Positions 17,970-27,363 of a DNA stretch of 64,000 nucleotides are shown here, piece after piece. The DNA lies in assembly GCA_022821645.1 (NCBI GenBank), contig JAJEDE010000025.1, positions 310,001 to 374,000 of the forward strand, read 5' to 3'. How positions within the stretch are numbered: position 1 is the stretch's first letter; each line of letters begins with the position of its first letter. The notes under the pieces were generated by a model. That model was not told the DNA's origin. It was given only the letters and a program-made list of their open reading frames with translations, and did no database searches. Origin of the DNA: Chloroflexota bacterium (lineage in GTDB: Bacteria; Chloroflexota; UBA11872). A program made the position numbers and the translations under genes.

Positions 17970-19553
17970 TTATTCGATCGTGAAGGCCCGGCCCCAGTCC
18001 GGTTCGGCGACCCGGATGTCGGTCTCGCCGAAGGTCCGGCGGTAGAAGCGGAGACCTTCGGATTGGAGGTGAATCGGGATGAGGGTGCGCGGGTTGACGA
18101 TCTCGATGAAGCGTTGGAGGTCGGGGCCGCTGGCGTGGCCGGAGGCGTGGAAGCCGGCGGCTTCGGCTGCGGACTCGGAGGCGCCGCCCAGGAAATCCAG
18201 GCCGAGCAGGTTTGTCCAGTTGCGCAGGCGCCGCATGTCCAGTTGCGACTCTTCGTCGTAGGGCTCGCTAGAGGAGTAGATCCAGGCGCCGGACGACGTT
18301 TGGCCGAGGTCCAGGAGGCGGGTTACGTCGAAAAAGCTGAGGCAGAGAACGTAGGCGCCGGGGTGTGTGGCGATGGTCGACGGGGATACGAGAGCGTCCG
18401 CGAACTCATCGGTAACTTCGTCCTGCCAGGCGGTGGAGGTGGCTCGCCGGTCATCGAAGACCAGGAGACCGTCCGGCGCGCACGGCAGGGGTGTGACGGG
18501 ATCGACGGTGCGCATGGCGCGGAGGAGCAAGGCGTCCTTCATGAGGACGACGAGCTGGCGGTTGGATTGGCGGGCGGCGTCAAGAAAGATCGTCAGGCGT
18601 TCGATGTTGCGCGGGCCGAAGTCAGCTACGACCAGGCCCTCGGTTTGGCGGACGCGCTCGATTGCGCGGGCGCCCACGTCCGATTCCGATGCACCGCGAG
18701 GCCTGGCGGCCTGGGTGCCCTCGCAGATGAGGGCGACGAGATCGAGGTTGGCGAGTTCGTGGGCAAAGGCCCAGGTTCGATCGGCATGGCGGCCGTGCAT
18801 GCGAATGTCGCCGGTGTAGCCAACCCAGCCGGCGGACGTTTCGACGGCGAAGCCGTGGGCTCCGGGGATGGAGTGGTCGACGGGGAAGGCGCGGACCTGG
18901 TGGCCGTCGATCTCGGAAACGCCGGTTGCCATTGGAGTCGTGACCGGTTCCGGGCCTGACTTGGCGTAGCGGTGGGTCCAGTAGGCGGCCGCGTCGGAGG
19001 ACCAGTCGGCGCAATCAACGAGCGACCAGGGACGCTGCTGGAAGGGAGTCTTGGAGTCAGTGACGAGGAGTCCGTCCCGCGGTGTGCGGGGACGCAGGAA
19101 GACGGTCTGGCTGTCGTCGGTGCTCTGGCCGCCATCCTGCATGGCCTTGGCAATCACGGCGGTGAGGCCGCCGGTGACGACAGGGATGTCGGGCCGGAGG
19201 AGCGAGATGTAGCCGACGTGGTCGGCGTGGGCGTGACTGAGCAGGACGGCGCGCGGGCTGAGGTCGTCGCGGTAGCCGGGGTGACTGCGAAGGCGATCCC
19301 AGATGCGGGCGTGCTCGGGGAGGGCGTTGAGGTCGTCGCGGTAGAGACCTTGAAGGGGCGGAAGCAGGCCGGTCAGGAGGTAGTCGGAGAGCCCGTGGAC
19401 GGTGCGAGGCCGGAGGAACTCCTCGAAGTAGGCGCCGAGGGCGCCGAAGGACATGCCGAAGTCGAAGAGGACCTGCCAGTCGTCGTCTTCGAGCAGCAGC
19501 TTGTTGCCGCCGATTTCGCCGGCGCCGCCGTAGGCGGTGAAGCGGACGGGCAT
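17970..19553 (-). CDS. RNase J-like metallo-beta-lactamase/beta-CASP hydrolase
   Basis: A 527-residue MBL-fold protein with the metal motif SHAHADHVG (near 106), a further ligand in FPVDHSIPG and GYTGDIRMHG, a beta-CASP region (about 265-400, with ADFGPRNIERL) and the closing motif GFHASGHASGPDL plus LIPIH. This is the layout of RNase J/CPSF-type nucleases, but the insert differs from true RNase J, so an RNA or DNA substrate is inferred. It lies between a cyclase-like gene and a 2-hydroxyacid dehydrogenase, in the same direction. Confidence 0.8.
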   Translation of the reverse strand: MPVRFTAYGGAGEIGGNKLLLEDDDWQVLFDFGMSFGALGAYFEEFLRPRTVHGLSDYLLTGLLPPLQGLYRDDLNALPEHARIWDRLRSHPGYRDDLSPRAVLLSHAHADHVGYISLLRPDIPVVTGGLTAVIAKAMQDGGQSTDDSQTVFLRPRTPRDGLLVTDSKTPFQQRPWSLVDCADWSSDAAAYWTHRYAKSGPEPVTTPMATGVSEIDGHQVRAFPVDHSIPGAHGFAVETSAGWVGYTGDIRMHGRHADRTWAFAHELANLDLVALICEGTQAARPRGASESDVGARAIERVRQTEGLVVADFGPRNIERLTIFLDAARQSNRQLVVLMKDALLLRAMRTVDPVTPLPCAPDGLLVFDDRRATSTAWQDEVTDEFADALVSPSTIATHPGAYVLCLSFFDVTRLLDLGQTSSGAWIYSSSEPYDEESQLDMRRLRNWTNLLGLDFLGGASESAAEAAGFHASGHASGPDLQRFIEIVNPRTLIPIHLQSEGLRFYRRTFGETDIRVAEPDWGRAFTIE

Positions 19554-19574
19554 CAGGGGGACAGGAGCGCTGGC

Positions 19575-20573
19575 CTAGGTTGTCAGGCGTTCGAGTACGT
19601 CGGGGTTCTGGATGGAGCGCGGTCGGCCGCCCTGGATGACGGCGGCGGCGCAGCGCAGGGAGCTTTCGGGTCCCCAGCGCGATGCTACCTGGGAGTAGCC
19701 GGCTGAGTGCGGGGTCAGCAGGGCGTCCGGGATGTCGAGCAGGGGGTTGTCCTCGGCGATCGGCTCGACTTCAGTGACGTCCAGCCCGGCGCCGGCTACC
19801 TGGCCGGTTTGCAGGGCTTCGACAAGGGCCGGTTCGTCGATGATGGGACCGCGGGCAGTGTTGATGACGAAGGCGGTGGGCTTCATGCGTGCGAAGGCCT
19901 CCGCGTTCAGGCAGTGGTGGGTGGCGGGATTGAGCGGGAGGTGCACGCAGAGGTAATCGGCGTCCTCTAGTACCTCGTTGAACCTGGTCAGGTGGACGCC
20001 GGACTCTTCGGCGACGGACGGGTCGACGTACGGGTCGTAGGCAATGACGCGCAGGCCGAAGGCCTGGCAGCGGGTGGCGACGGCGCGGGCGATGTTGCCG
20101 AATCCGAGCAGCCCGGCGACCTGGCCGCGCAGACGCGGCCAGTGCTCGGAGAAGTCGATGACACCTTCGCGGGCCGGAGCGCCGGAGCGGCTGGGATGGA
20201 CAGTGCGGGGCAGGCGGCGATAGCAGGACAGCAGGAGCATGAGGGTGTGATCGGCGACTTCCTCGATGCAGAGGTCGGGCGTATTGCCCACCATGACGCC
20301 GTGTTCGGTGGCGGCCTCCAGGTCGATCGGGTCGACGCCGGTGGTACAGGTGATGATGGCGCGCAGGCGTGGGGCGACGGCGAAGTCGTCGGCGCCAAAC
20401 CAATCAAGGCCAACGGCGCCGGCCGTGGCGCGCGCCAGTGCGGCTCGTCGCTTTTCGGTGTCCTCAATGTCAACGAAGTCGACCTGACCACCGGCTTGCT
20501 CGACGACCTCAACGTACGGGAGGAAGCGGTGCCGGTGCTGGAGGGGGACGAAGACGGTGGGTGGGTCAGCCAT
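19575..20573 (-). CDS. D-isomer specific 2-hydroxyacid dehydrogenase
   Basis: A 332-residue NAD-dependent enzyme of the PGDH/CtBP family. The nucleotide-binding loop is GLLGFGNIARAVA (about 153-165), followed by YDPY; the catalytic residues are Arg in NTARGPIID, Glu in DVTEVEP and His in TPHSAGYS. It reduces a 2-keto acid or oxidises a D-2-hydroxy acid. There is no ACT domain, so it is not the usual serine-pathway SerA. CtBP-like members in similar catabolic clusters act on sugar acids, but the substrate here is not known. Confidence 0.87.
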   Translation of the reverse strand: MADPPTVFVPLQHRHRFLPYVEVVEQAGGQVDFVDIEDTEKRRAALARATAGAVGLDWFGADDFAVAPRLRAIITCTTGVDPIDLEAATEHGVMVGNTPDLCIEEVADHTLMLLLSCYRRLPRTVHPSRSGAPAREGVIDFSEHWPRLRGQVAGLLGFGNIARAVATRCQAFGLRVIAYDPYVDPSVAEESGVHLTRFNEVLEDADYLCVHLPLNPATHHCLNAEAFARMKPTAFVINTARGPIIDEPALVEALQTGQVAGAGLDVTEVEPIAEDNPLLDIPDALLTPHSAGYSQVASRWGPESSLRCAAAVIQGGRPRSIQNPDVLERLTT

Positions 20574-20618
20574 TGGGACGTCCTTCCGAGCAGGCCGTCG
20601 GTGGAATGCCGGCGGCGG

Positions 20619-21920
20619 TCATTGGGCTTCGACGGTTTGGGAGCGGGTCAGAAGGTGAATCCAGGATCGACCGGGACGAAGCTCGATTGGGGAGCCATCG
20701 GGATCGAGAAACTCGGTCACGTCGGTTTCCGAGGGTCGGCGCCAGGTGCCGTCCAGGCGCGCGCCATCGCGAAACACGGACACAGGGCCCTCGCCAGTGG
20801 TGCCGATCCAGACGGACTTATTGCCCAGGTGGTCCTCGTCGTACTGGGTGACGCGGGCCGGGACCCATTGGGCGATGACGTTCTCGAAGGCGAGCGCTTC
20901 GCCCGTGTGGGCGTCTATGTCGAGCGCGCCGCCGAGCGAGCGACGCCAGCGGCGGGTGGCGGCATCGAACTCGTACTCCGCCTGGAAGACGTTGCGAGGT
21001 CCGCCCGGAATGGTGAGGTCGGTCAGGGGGCCGATGTCGGGTTCGGTTTCGTAGAAGCGGAATCCCTGAATCTCACGCCGGTCCGGATGGCGTTTCGCGC
21101 CGACTTCGCGCAGCGCCGGGAGGCTGGCGTACATGTTGAACGGGGCGGGCCGGCTGGAAATGCGGTAGTAGGGGGTGGTTTCGTCGTAGAAGAACTGGTC
21201 GATATCCGCCGCCGGGGAATTCCGCAGGTCCCGCATCACGGGTGGACTGGCCCCGACGTGAGCGAACAGGGCGTCGAACTGCTGGACGAGGTCGCGGTCG
21301 ACGAAACGCGAACTGCGGATGGGGCCGACGCGTTCGAGTTCGCTGTCCAGGAAAAAGGCGGTGTAGCGAGTGACTATGCCTTCCGTGACGTGCTCGTAGA
21401 CGACTGCGGCGGTGCTGAGACCGCTCTGGGGCCGGGCGCCGCCGGAGTTATCGATCTTGACCGCGACGACGCGCCGGGATCGGGCGGCAGGACTGATTTC
21501 AAGGCCCGTCAGCGGTGAGAGGATAGGCGGCAGGGTCGGCGTAGGCGTGGGTGTCGGATCAGGCGTGGGTGTCGTTTCGGGGGACGCGGTTGCGGTGGGC
21601 GTCGCGGTCTGCGTCGTCGGGCGTGTGGGACGTGGGGCGGCAACGGTGGCAACCGGAGCAACGGGTGCGGGCGCCGGCGGAGATGAAGCTGTGGGCGGCT
21701 CTGTGGCGGGAGCCTCAGCCACGGTGGCAGGTCGATCGGCGGCAACGGGCGACGCCGCAGGGGAAGGCGGCGCGGTGTCCGGCGACGGCGCTTCCGGTGT
21801 CGGCGACGATGGACGAGGCGTGGGGTCTTCGGACTCTCCGCAGGCGGCGATCAGAAGCGTGGATGCGCCAGCCAGGATGGCAACCAAGCGTCGCCTTGCG
21901 ATGCGCGTCGATCCAGGCAT
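20619..21920 (-). CDS. DUF3048 (YerB-type) lipoprotein
   Basis: A signal peptide with lipobox LLIAAC (Cys26) marks this as an exported lipoprotein. Residues 30-130 are a Pro/Thr/Ala/Ser-rich linker with repeated T-P-x-P units, then the DUF3048 domain begins at LSPLTGLEI with VVAVKIDNSGGARPQSGL and the conserved VGPIRSSR. The C-terminal half (IPGGPRNVFQAEYEFD, then FENVIAQW) matches the second domain of the family. The role of YerB-like proteins is poorly known; it should act at the outer face of the membrane. Confidence 0.87.
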   Translation of the reverse strand: MPGSTRIARRRLVAILAGASTLLIAACGESEDPTPRPSSPTPEAPSPDTAPPSPAASPVAADRPATVAEAPATEPPTASSPPAPAPVAPVATVAAPRPTRPTTQTATPTATASPETTPTPDPTPTPTPTLPPILSPLTGLEISPAARSRRVVAVKIDNSGGARPQSGLSTAAVVYEHVTEGIVTRYTAFFLDSELERVGPIRSSRFVDRDLVQQFDALFAHVGASPPVMRDLRNSPAADIDQFFYDETTPYYRISSRPAPFNMYASLPALREVGAKRHPDRREIQGFRFYETEPDIGPLTDLTIPGGPRNVFQAEYEFDAATRRWRRSLGGALDIDAHTGEALAFENVIAQWVPARVTQYDEDHLGNKSVWIGTTGEGPVSVFRDGARLDGTWRRPSETDVTEFLDPDGSPIELRPGRSWIHLLTRSQTVEAQ

Positions 21921-22299
21921 ACGCGGTGCGTGACTTTCGGGCTGGACTACCGGGGATTGATACAGGATGCGGTGGACACGGCGGGCAGCGCAACGAAGCC
22001 TTCGCCGACATCTCCAAACTTGAAAGGGTCATCGCCGCGTTCTGACTCGCGCAATAGCTCACTGGCGCCGGTGTAATGTCGATGTGGGTTCGCTCCTGGT
22101 GCAGCCTGCCGCGCATACAGGGAGTGTCGGAAACTGCGACACTTGCGGCTCGCCATACGAGCCGTTGCAGGCTGGCGGCGCCTGGACGACGGATTTGCCT
22201 GCGGGGAAACGTGGCTGTGCGCTTGTCGAGCAATCGGAAAGACCGCGCGCCGGACGATGCGCCACCAACACATCCGCTGTTGGGCGTTTCCACTCTCGC
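21921..22299 (+). other. intergenic region with no gene recognised
   Basis: About 380 bases separate the DUF3048 start from the vapBC operator. I see no reading frame with family features, tRNA or strong hairpin with a T run. The promoters of the DUF3048 gene (leftward) and of vapBC (rightward) should lie here. Confidence 0.5.
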
Positions 22300-22326
22300 T
22301 TGTTGATAGCATACTGCTAGCAACAA
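22300..22326. promoter_or_regulatory. palindromic operator upstream of vapB
   Basis: TTGTTGATAGCA and TGCTAGCAACAA flank TAC, a 12-base inverted repeat with a single mismatch, ending 15 bases before the antitoxin ATG. Ribbon-helix-helix antitoxins repress their own operons by binding such sites, so this is very probably the autoregulatory operator. Confidence 0.75.
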
Positions 22327-22341
22327 AATCGGAGATTCAGC

Positions 22342-22602
22342 ATGGCGACATTGCATGTGCGGCGTTTGGACGAAGAAATCGTCAGACGGCTCAAGTTACG
22401 CGCCGTCGCGAATCACCGCTCGCTCGAGGGTGAGGTTCGCCACATTCTGGAGCAGGCCGCAGCCGACGATATGGCGGAGAGAATGCGGACATTCCGGGTC
22501 TTGTCCGAGAGATTGCGAGCGGAAACCGGGGATGAACCGCAGATTCCCGCACATGTCCTGATCCGGGAAGACCGGGACCGGGGACATGGACCTGCGTGGT
22601 GA
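22342..22602 (+). CDS. VapB/FitA-type ribbon-helix-helix antitoxin
   Basis: An 86-residue protein starting MATLHVRRLDEEIVRRLKLRA, the usual N-terminal ribbon-helix-helix of FitA/VapB antitoxins, followed by SLEGEVRHILEQA and a variable C-terminal tail expected to wrap the toxin. Its TGA overlaps the toxin ATG by one base. It should neutralise the PIN toxin and repress the operon through the palindrome upstream. Confidence 0.87.
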   Translation: MATLHVRRLDEEIVRRLKLRAVANHRSLEGEVRHILEQAAADDMAERMRTFRVLSERLRAETGDEPQIPAHVLIREDRDRGHGPAW

Positions 22603-23027
22603 TGCGACTGGTCGTGGACGCCAGCGTTGCCGTGAAGTGGGTTGCCGAAGAGGAAGACTCGGACGAGGCGGATCGGCTTCTTTCGGGTCTCTACGAGCTT
22701 CACGCCCCGCGGCTGTTGACGGCCGAGTTAGGAAATGCGCTCTGGCGCAAGGCGCGCCCAGGAACGATGCGGCGGAGTCGCGCCGCTTTGCTGGCCGCCG
22801 CCATTGCCGAGATGCCGATCCGCTGGGCGGAAGATGAAGTCTTTGCCTCGGCGTCGGTTCGGCTAGCGCTCGAACTGGATCGCCCGGTCTACGACTGCGT
22901 CTATCTTGCTCTCGCGCATCGGCTCGGGGCCACGCTGGTTACGGCCGACGCACGTTTCGTGAATGCCCTGGCGGAGACGGAGCACGGGGAAGTGGTGACT
23001 TCACTGGCAAGCCTCGTCGAGGTGTGA
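22602..23027 (+). CDS. VapC-type PIN domain toxin
   Basis: A 141-residue PIN nuclease expected to cut tRNA or rRNA when free of antitoxin. Acidic residues sit at the family positions: D in LVVDASVAVKW, E in TAELGNALW, D in YDCVYLALA and D in VTADARFVN. The ATG at 22602 (TGATG junction with the antitoxin) is preferred; two GTG codons lie just upstream in frame. An operon of two genes. Confidence 0.87.
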   Translation: MRLVVDASVAVKWVAEEEDSDEADRLLSGLYELHAPRLLTAELGNALWRKARPGTMRRSRAALLAAAIAEMPIRWAEDEVFASASVRLALELDRPVYDCVYLALAHRLGATLVTADARFVNALAETEHGEVVTSLASLVEV

Positions 23028-23152
23028 CCAGATGGTCGAGCCCGGAAACCTGGGAGGTTGGCGCCGGACTTCGGGACCTTTGAGATCGAGTTCGTGTGGT
23101 GGAGGCTTTTGCTTGTCGGCGTATGGCCCGATTTTCTTCTCGCAGTGAAGCG

Positions 23153-23995
23153 CTAAGGCTGACCGAAGACGCGGCGGCAGGCGGCGGCGACGCGGGCGGC
23201 GCCTTCGGCGATGGGTAAAGCGCGCATGTCGTCGTTGAAAATCTCGACGCCGCCCGGACCTCTGTAGTCCGATTCTTCCAGGGCGTTGGCGATGCCCGCC
23301 AGGTCCATGACCCCGTCACCGGGCAGGCGGCGCACCGAGTCGTCGAAGGTGGACGGGTCGCCGGGCGGGGCGTCGTTGAGGTGGACGTGGTTGATGGCGC
23401 GTCCGGCCGCGGCGATGTCCGCCAGTTGGCTGTCGCCGCAGTGGAAGTGGTAGGTGTCGAAGAGGATGCCGACGTTGACGCGGCCAATGCGGTCGATCAG
23501 GTCCAGGGTTCCCTTGATGCCGGAGAAGAGTTCGTAGGGCTGCTCCGGCCAGATGTTGGGTCCGATGAACTCGAGGCTGAGGGCGACGCCCTCGCCGGCA
23601 GCAGTGTCGGCCACGTCGCCGATGCGCATGGCCAGTAGATCAAGGGCCTCGGCGGCGGGCATGTCGGTGCGGTTGGGGACCACGACGGCGGCGACACGAG
23701 CGCCCAGGGCCGCGCCGAGGGCGGCGTTGTCGGCCACGGCGTCCAGGCTGGCGTCGAACTCGCCATAGGGGCCGATGACTTGCGCACCCGCGCCCCAGGC
23801 GCCGGGTTGAATGCCGCGGGACTGGAAGGCCTCGATCACGGCGTCGCGTCCGGCGGCGGTCTCCAGCGCGCGGGCGTGGGGCATGCTGAAGTCGGCAGCC
23901 TTGAAGCCGGCGGCTGCGGCCGCGTCCAAGTACGTTCCGAGGTCGTCGACCTGAGCGACGGTGGCGGGGTGGAGCGCGGGGATCAGCGAGGACAT
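23153..23995 (-). CDS. sugar phosphate isomerase/epimerase family protein
   Basis: A 280-residue xylose isomerase-like TIM barrel. Metal ligands are visible at SLEFIG (E), FDTYHFH (D and H), HVHLND (H) and VEIFND (E), the pattern of hydroxypyruvate isomerase, tagatose epimerase and inosose isomerase enzymes. All ligand positions are kept, so it is likely active, with unknown substrate. It is followed leftwards by 125 bases with no gene before the convergent vapC. Confidence 0.82.
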   Translation of the reverse strand: MSSLIPALHPATVAQVDDLGTYLDAAAAAGFKAADFSMPHARALETAAGRDAVIEAFQSRGIQPGAWGAGAQVIGPYGEFDASLDAVADNAALGAALGARVAAVVVPNRTDMPAAEALDLLAMRIGDVADTAAGEGVALSLEFIGPNIWPEQPYELFSGIKGTLDLIDRIGRVNVGILFDTYHFHCGDSQLADIAAAGRAINHVHLNDAPPGDPSTFDDSVRRLPGDGVMDLAGIANALEESDYRGPGGVEIFNDDMRALPIAEGAARVAAACRRVFGQP

Positions 23996-24061
23996 GGGTT
24001 CGGTTCTCCTCAGAGTGAGGGGCGCGTGCGTTCCGCCATGAATCGTTGGCGAACGGGCGAC

Positions 24062-25633
24062 CTAGCGGCCGCGGCCGGTTGCGCCGTGCAGGGCTTCGCG
24101 GACCACGATGTCGTCGATGAGGCGCTCGACGGGCGCCAGGTCGTCGGTGTAGACGGTTTCGGCGCGGTTGACTTCGCGCAGTTCCCAGGGGCGGGCGGCA
24201 ATTTCCGCCAGCACGGGCAGGCCAACGGTTCCGGCGCGCACCTGGTCCCCGGTGATGGGCGTGAGCGAGCCGTAGACGAGGCTGTTGTTGAAGCCCGAGG
24301 GAAGATCGATGACGTAGACGTGCGGGAAGACGGAGCGCATGGTTTCCGAGAGCACGTCCACCAGGCGAAAGTCGGTGGCGGTGCGTCCCGCGTTGAGAGC
24401 CACGACGCCCTTTTCGGTCAGGTGGTCGCGGGCCGAAATGAAGAACTCCTGGGTGACCAGATGGAACGGGATGTAGGGCTGGCGGTAGGCGTCGACGGCG
24501 ATGACGTCGTAGCGCCGGTCCACGCGCTGGAGGAAGGTGCGGCCGTCTTCGGCGTAGGTCTTGAGGTTGGGTTCGTTCATGTCGAAGTACTTGCGGCCGA
24601 GGTCGATGACCCGGTCGTCAATCTCCACGCCGTCGATGGCTACGTCGTCGCCGAAGATCTGCGTGTATTGCTTGGACACGGTGCCGCCGCCGAGACCGAT
24701 GATGAGGAGCGAATCGACCTCGTCCGGTTGCTGCCCGCCGATGATGGGCGCCAGCAGGAAGTAGTCCCAGGGGCCGTCGGTGAGCAAGCGGTCGGGGTGG
24801 TAGATGGAGTGGGTGCCGATGCCCTCGTTCAGAACCAGTCGACGGCCGATGTTGGGGCTGTCGATGACCTGAAAGAACTGCAGGGCGGATTCGCCTTCGA
24901 CCAGCAGGCCATCGGCGGGCCGGACGGGGCCAGGGTCGACCGCGACCCAAAGGACGATGAGGATGGCCAGGAGCACTCCGTAGAGCAGCCGGCGCCGCCG
25001 GCGGCTGGTGGCGATGATCGACAGTCCCAGTAGCAGGACGGCGAAGATCAGAAAGGTCGAGCGGGTGCCGACGGTGGGGATGAGCAGCAGGACGGGAAGG
25101 AAGGCGCCGCAGATGCTGCCGACGGTGCTGACAGCGAATACCTGACCGGCGCGCTTGCCAGCCTGTTGCACGTCGCTGGTGACCAGGCGGATGGCGAAGG
25201 GCGACACCATGCCGAGCATGGTGAGAGGAACGGCCAGGAGGAGGAGGACGCCGACTAGGGAGCCGAAGAACAGGCCGCCGTTGAGTGAGGCAATGGCCTG
25301 CGAGGACACGGAAAGCACCGGCTTGGAGAAGAAGGGAACCAGGCCGACCAGGAACGACGCGATGGCAACGATGTGAAACATGGTGTCTTCGTAGGGCCGC
25401 CGGTCGGCGAGGCGGCCGCCGATCCAGTAACCGATCGACAGGTAGAGCAGCGTCAGGCCGATGACGACGGCCCAGATGATGATGCTGGTGCCGAAGAACG
25501 GCGCCAGCAGCCGGGAGGCGCTGATCTCCACGGCCAGGACGGACATGCCCGAGAAGAAGGCGATCGTGAGAACAAGCCAGATGCGTGCGGTTCCGAGTGG
25601 CTGGTCGCCTGGCGGGGGGGAAGTGCTGGACAC
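24062..25633 (-). CDS. membrane-fused spermidine synthase-like protein
   Basis: A 523-residue two-part protein. The N-terminal 225 residues hold about seven to eight hydrophobic spans (AVEISASRLLAPFFG and IIWAVVIGLTLLYLSIGYWIG are typical of the fused transporter-like part). The C-terminal part is a spermidine synthase-type Rossmann methyltransferase fold: SLLIIGLGGGTVSKQY binds the decarboxy-SAM-like ligand, IDGVEIDDRVIDLGRKYF follows, and VIAVDAYRQPYIPFHL is the catalytic-loop region. Fused forms are widespread; whether they make polyamines is uncertain. Confidence 0.85.
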   Translation of the reverse strand: MSSTSPPPGDQPLGTARIWLVLTIAFFSGMSVLAVEISASRLLAPFFGTSIIIWAVVIGLTLLYLSIGYWIGGRLADRRPYEDTMFHIVAIASFLVGLVPFFSKPVLSVSSQAIASLNGGLFFGSLVGVLLLLAVPLTMLGMVSPFAIRLVTSDVQQAGKRAGQVFAVSTVGSICGAFLPVLLLIPTVGTRSTFLIFAVLLLGLSIIATSRRRRRLLYGVLLAILIVLWVAVDPGPVRPADGLLVEGESALQFFQVIDSPNIGRRLVLNEGIGTHSIYHPDRLLTDGPWDYFLLAPIIGGQQPDEVDSLLIIGLGGGTVSKQYTQIFGDDVAIDGVEIDDRVIDLGRKYFDMNEPNLKTYAEDGRTFLQRVDRRYDVIAVDAYRQPYIPFHLVTQEFFISARDHLTEKGVVALNAGRTATDFRLVDVLSETMRSVFPHVYVIDLPSGFNNSLVYGSLTPITGDQVRAGTVGLPVLAEIAARPWELREVNRAETVYTDDLAPVERLIDDIVVREALHGATGRGR

Positions 25634-25705
25634 GCGATTCCTTAACTCAACGGGTCAGGTTGGACGCCGATTCCATGCAGCGTATTGTCGCGGATGCGAG
25701 TACCG

Positions 25706-27304
25706 CTAGAACCCGAGCACCTGTCCGTGCCAGCGCGGGTCGGTGGCCCCGATCCGGGCGCCCGTTTCCGGGTCGAGCATAACCCCTTGGGCGCGCGAGT
25801 AGACGGAGAAGGGCGCTTCGCGACGAACCGTGTGGCCGCGGTTCTCCAGATCGGTCAGGACAGCGGGATCGAAGCGGTCCTCGAGCATGAGGTCGCCGGT
25901 GTCCTCGTTGTGGTACCAGCGTGGGGCGTCGATGGCGGCCTGCCAGTGCATGCCGTGGTCGAAGACGTTGGAGATGACCTGGAAGTTGGTCTGGACCTGG
26001 TACTGGCCACCCGGCGAGGAGCCGAGCAGCACCAACTGGTCTTCGCGTCGGACCATGTAGGTGTTGAGGGTGTGGATGGGACGCTTGCCGCCCTGGAGGA
26101 CGTTGGGGCTGGCGGGATCGAGGGAGAAGCCGCACAGGCGGTTGTTGAGCAGCACGCCGGTGCCGGGCACGACGTAGCAGGAGCCGAAGCTGGTGAAGAC
26201 GCTTTGGATGAAGGTGATGGCGTTGCCGGCCGCGTCGACGGCCGAGATGGCGGTGGTGTCGCCGCCGACGGCGCTGGGATCGCCGGCCGACACGTGCTGG
26301 GCGGCCCGGACCGGGTCGATGGACATGCGGCGCTGCGAGGCGTATTCCTTACCGAGCAGCCGGTTGATGGGAATGTCGTTCCAGTTGGGATCGCCGACGT
26401 GGGCGAGCCGGTCAGCGAAGGCGGCTTTCTTGCACTCGGCCATGAGGTGGAGGACGTCGGCGCTGCCGAACTCGAAGGCGGCCAGCTCGAAGCCTTCGGC
26501 GATGTTGAGCTGTTCCAGGAGGAGGAATCCCTGGGAGGGTAGGGGCTGCTCCAAGACTTCGAGGCCGCGGTAGTAGGCGCGCAGCGGCGGGAGGACTTCG
26601 CACCGGTAGGCCGCAAGATCGCGGGGGGTGAAGGCGCCGCCGTCGCGGGCGGATGCTCGCACGAGGGCGTTGGCGAAGGCTCCCTTGTAGAAGGCGTTGG
26701 CGCCGCCGTGGGCGATGTGGCGCAGGGTTTCGGCGAGATCGGGCTGATGGAGCAGCGAGCCGGGCGGGGGCGGGGCGCCGTTGGGGAGAAAGCTGCGCGC
26801 GCTGGCGGGGTGTTGGGCGAGCGCGGGGCCGGCGTTGGCGATGGCCTGAGCGGTGTCGGGGTCGACGGGGACGCCATGTTGGGCGTATTGGATGGCCGGG
26901 GCGAGGGCGTCGGCCATGCTGATGGAGCCGTAGCGATCAAGGATGGTCTGCCAGGCGTGGACGGCGCCCGGAACGGTTGCGGCGTTGATGCCGTGCGGCG
27001 GGATTTCCTCGTCAAATGCGTCGATCGTGAGGCCCGCGGGCGCAGGGCCGCTGGCGTTGATGGCATCCGGGTCCGCGGCGCCGGCCGGAAGACAGAGGGC
27101 GAAGACGTCACCGCCGACATGGTTGGTGCCGGGTTCGGCGACGGCGATGACGGCGGCGGCGGTGACGACTGCATCAAAGGCGTTGCCGCCGTTGCGCAGG
27201 GTGCGGAGGCCGGCCTCGGTCGCCAGGGGGTGCCCGCTGGAGAGCATGGCGCGGGCGCCGATCACAGGGGGTCGCTGGGTGGTCCAGCGCGGGTCGGCGG
27301 TCAA
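25706..27304 (-). CDS. gamma-glutamyltransferase family protein
   Basis: A 532-residue Ntn-hydrolase that self-cleaves before a catalytic threonine; GDTTAISAVD (near 353-362) contains it. Conserved features include GGNAFDAVV, GTNHVGGD, the large subunit core and the small-subunit G-S-S-P-G-G-Q loop. It would transfer or hydrolyse gamma-glutamyl groups or act on acyl amides such as cephalosporins. The upstream start is TTG at 27304 and no signal peptide is seen, so it is likely cytosolic, unlike typical periplasmic Ggt; ATG at 27247 is another possible start. Confidence 0.87.
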   Translation of the reverse strand: MTADPRWTTQRPPVIGARAMLSSGHPLATEAGLRTLRNGGNAFDAVVTAAAVIAVAEPGTNHVGGDVFALCLPAGAADPDAINASGPAPAGLTIDAFDEEIPPHGINAATVPGAVHAWQTILDRYGSISMADALAPAIQYAQHGVPVDPDTAQAIANAGPALAQHPASARSFLPNGAPPPPGSLLHQPDLAETLRHIAHGGANAFYKGAFANALVRASARDGGAFTPRDLAAYRCEVLPPLRAYYRGLEVLEQPLPSQGFLLLEQLNIAEGFELAAFEFGSADVLHLMAECKKAAFADRLAHVGDPNWNDIPINRLLGKEYASQRRMSIDPVRAAQHVSAGDPSAVGGDTTAISAVDAAGNAITFIQSVFTSFGSCYVVPGTGVLLNNRLCGFSLDPASPNVLQGGKRPIHTLNTYMVRREDQLVLLGSSPGGQYQVQTNFQVISNVFDHGMHWQAAIDAPRWYHNEDTGDLMLEDRFDPAVLTDLENRGHTVRREAPFSVYSRAQGVMLDPETGARIGATDPRWHGQVLGF

Positions 27305-27363
27305 GCCCGGATGCTCTGGCTACGTGGACGTGCGAGTCCGGCCGGCGGTTGGATGGGGTCGAC

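Noticed and set aside
21947..22312. Minus-strand frames between the DUF3048 and vapB genes
   Set aside because: The translated text is Arg/Ser/Cys-rich without family patterns, and overlaps the operator region.
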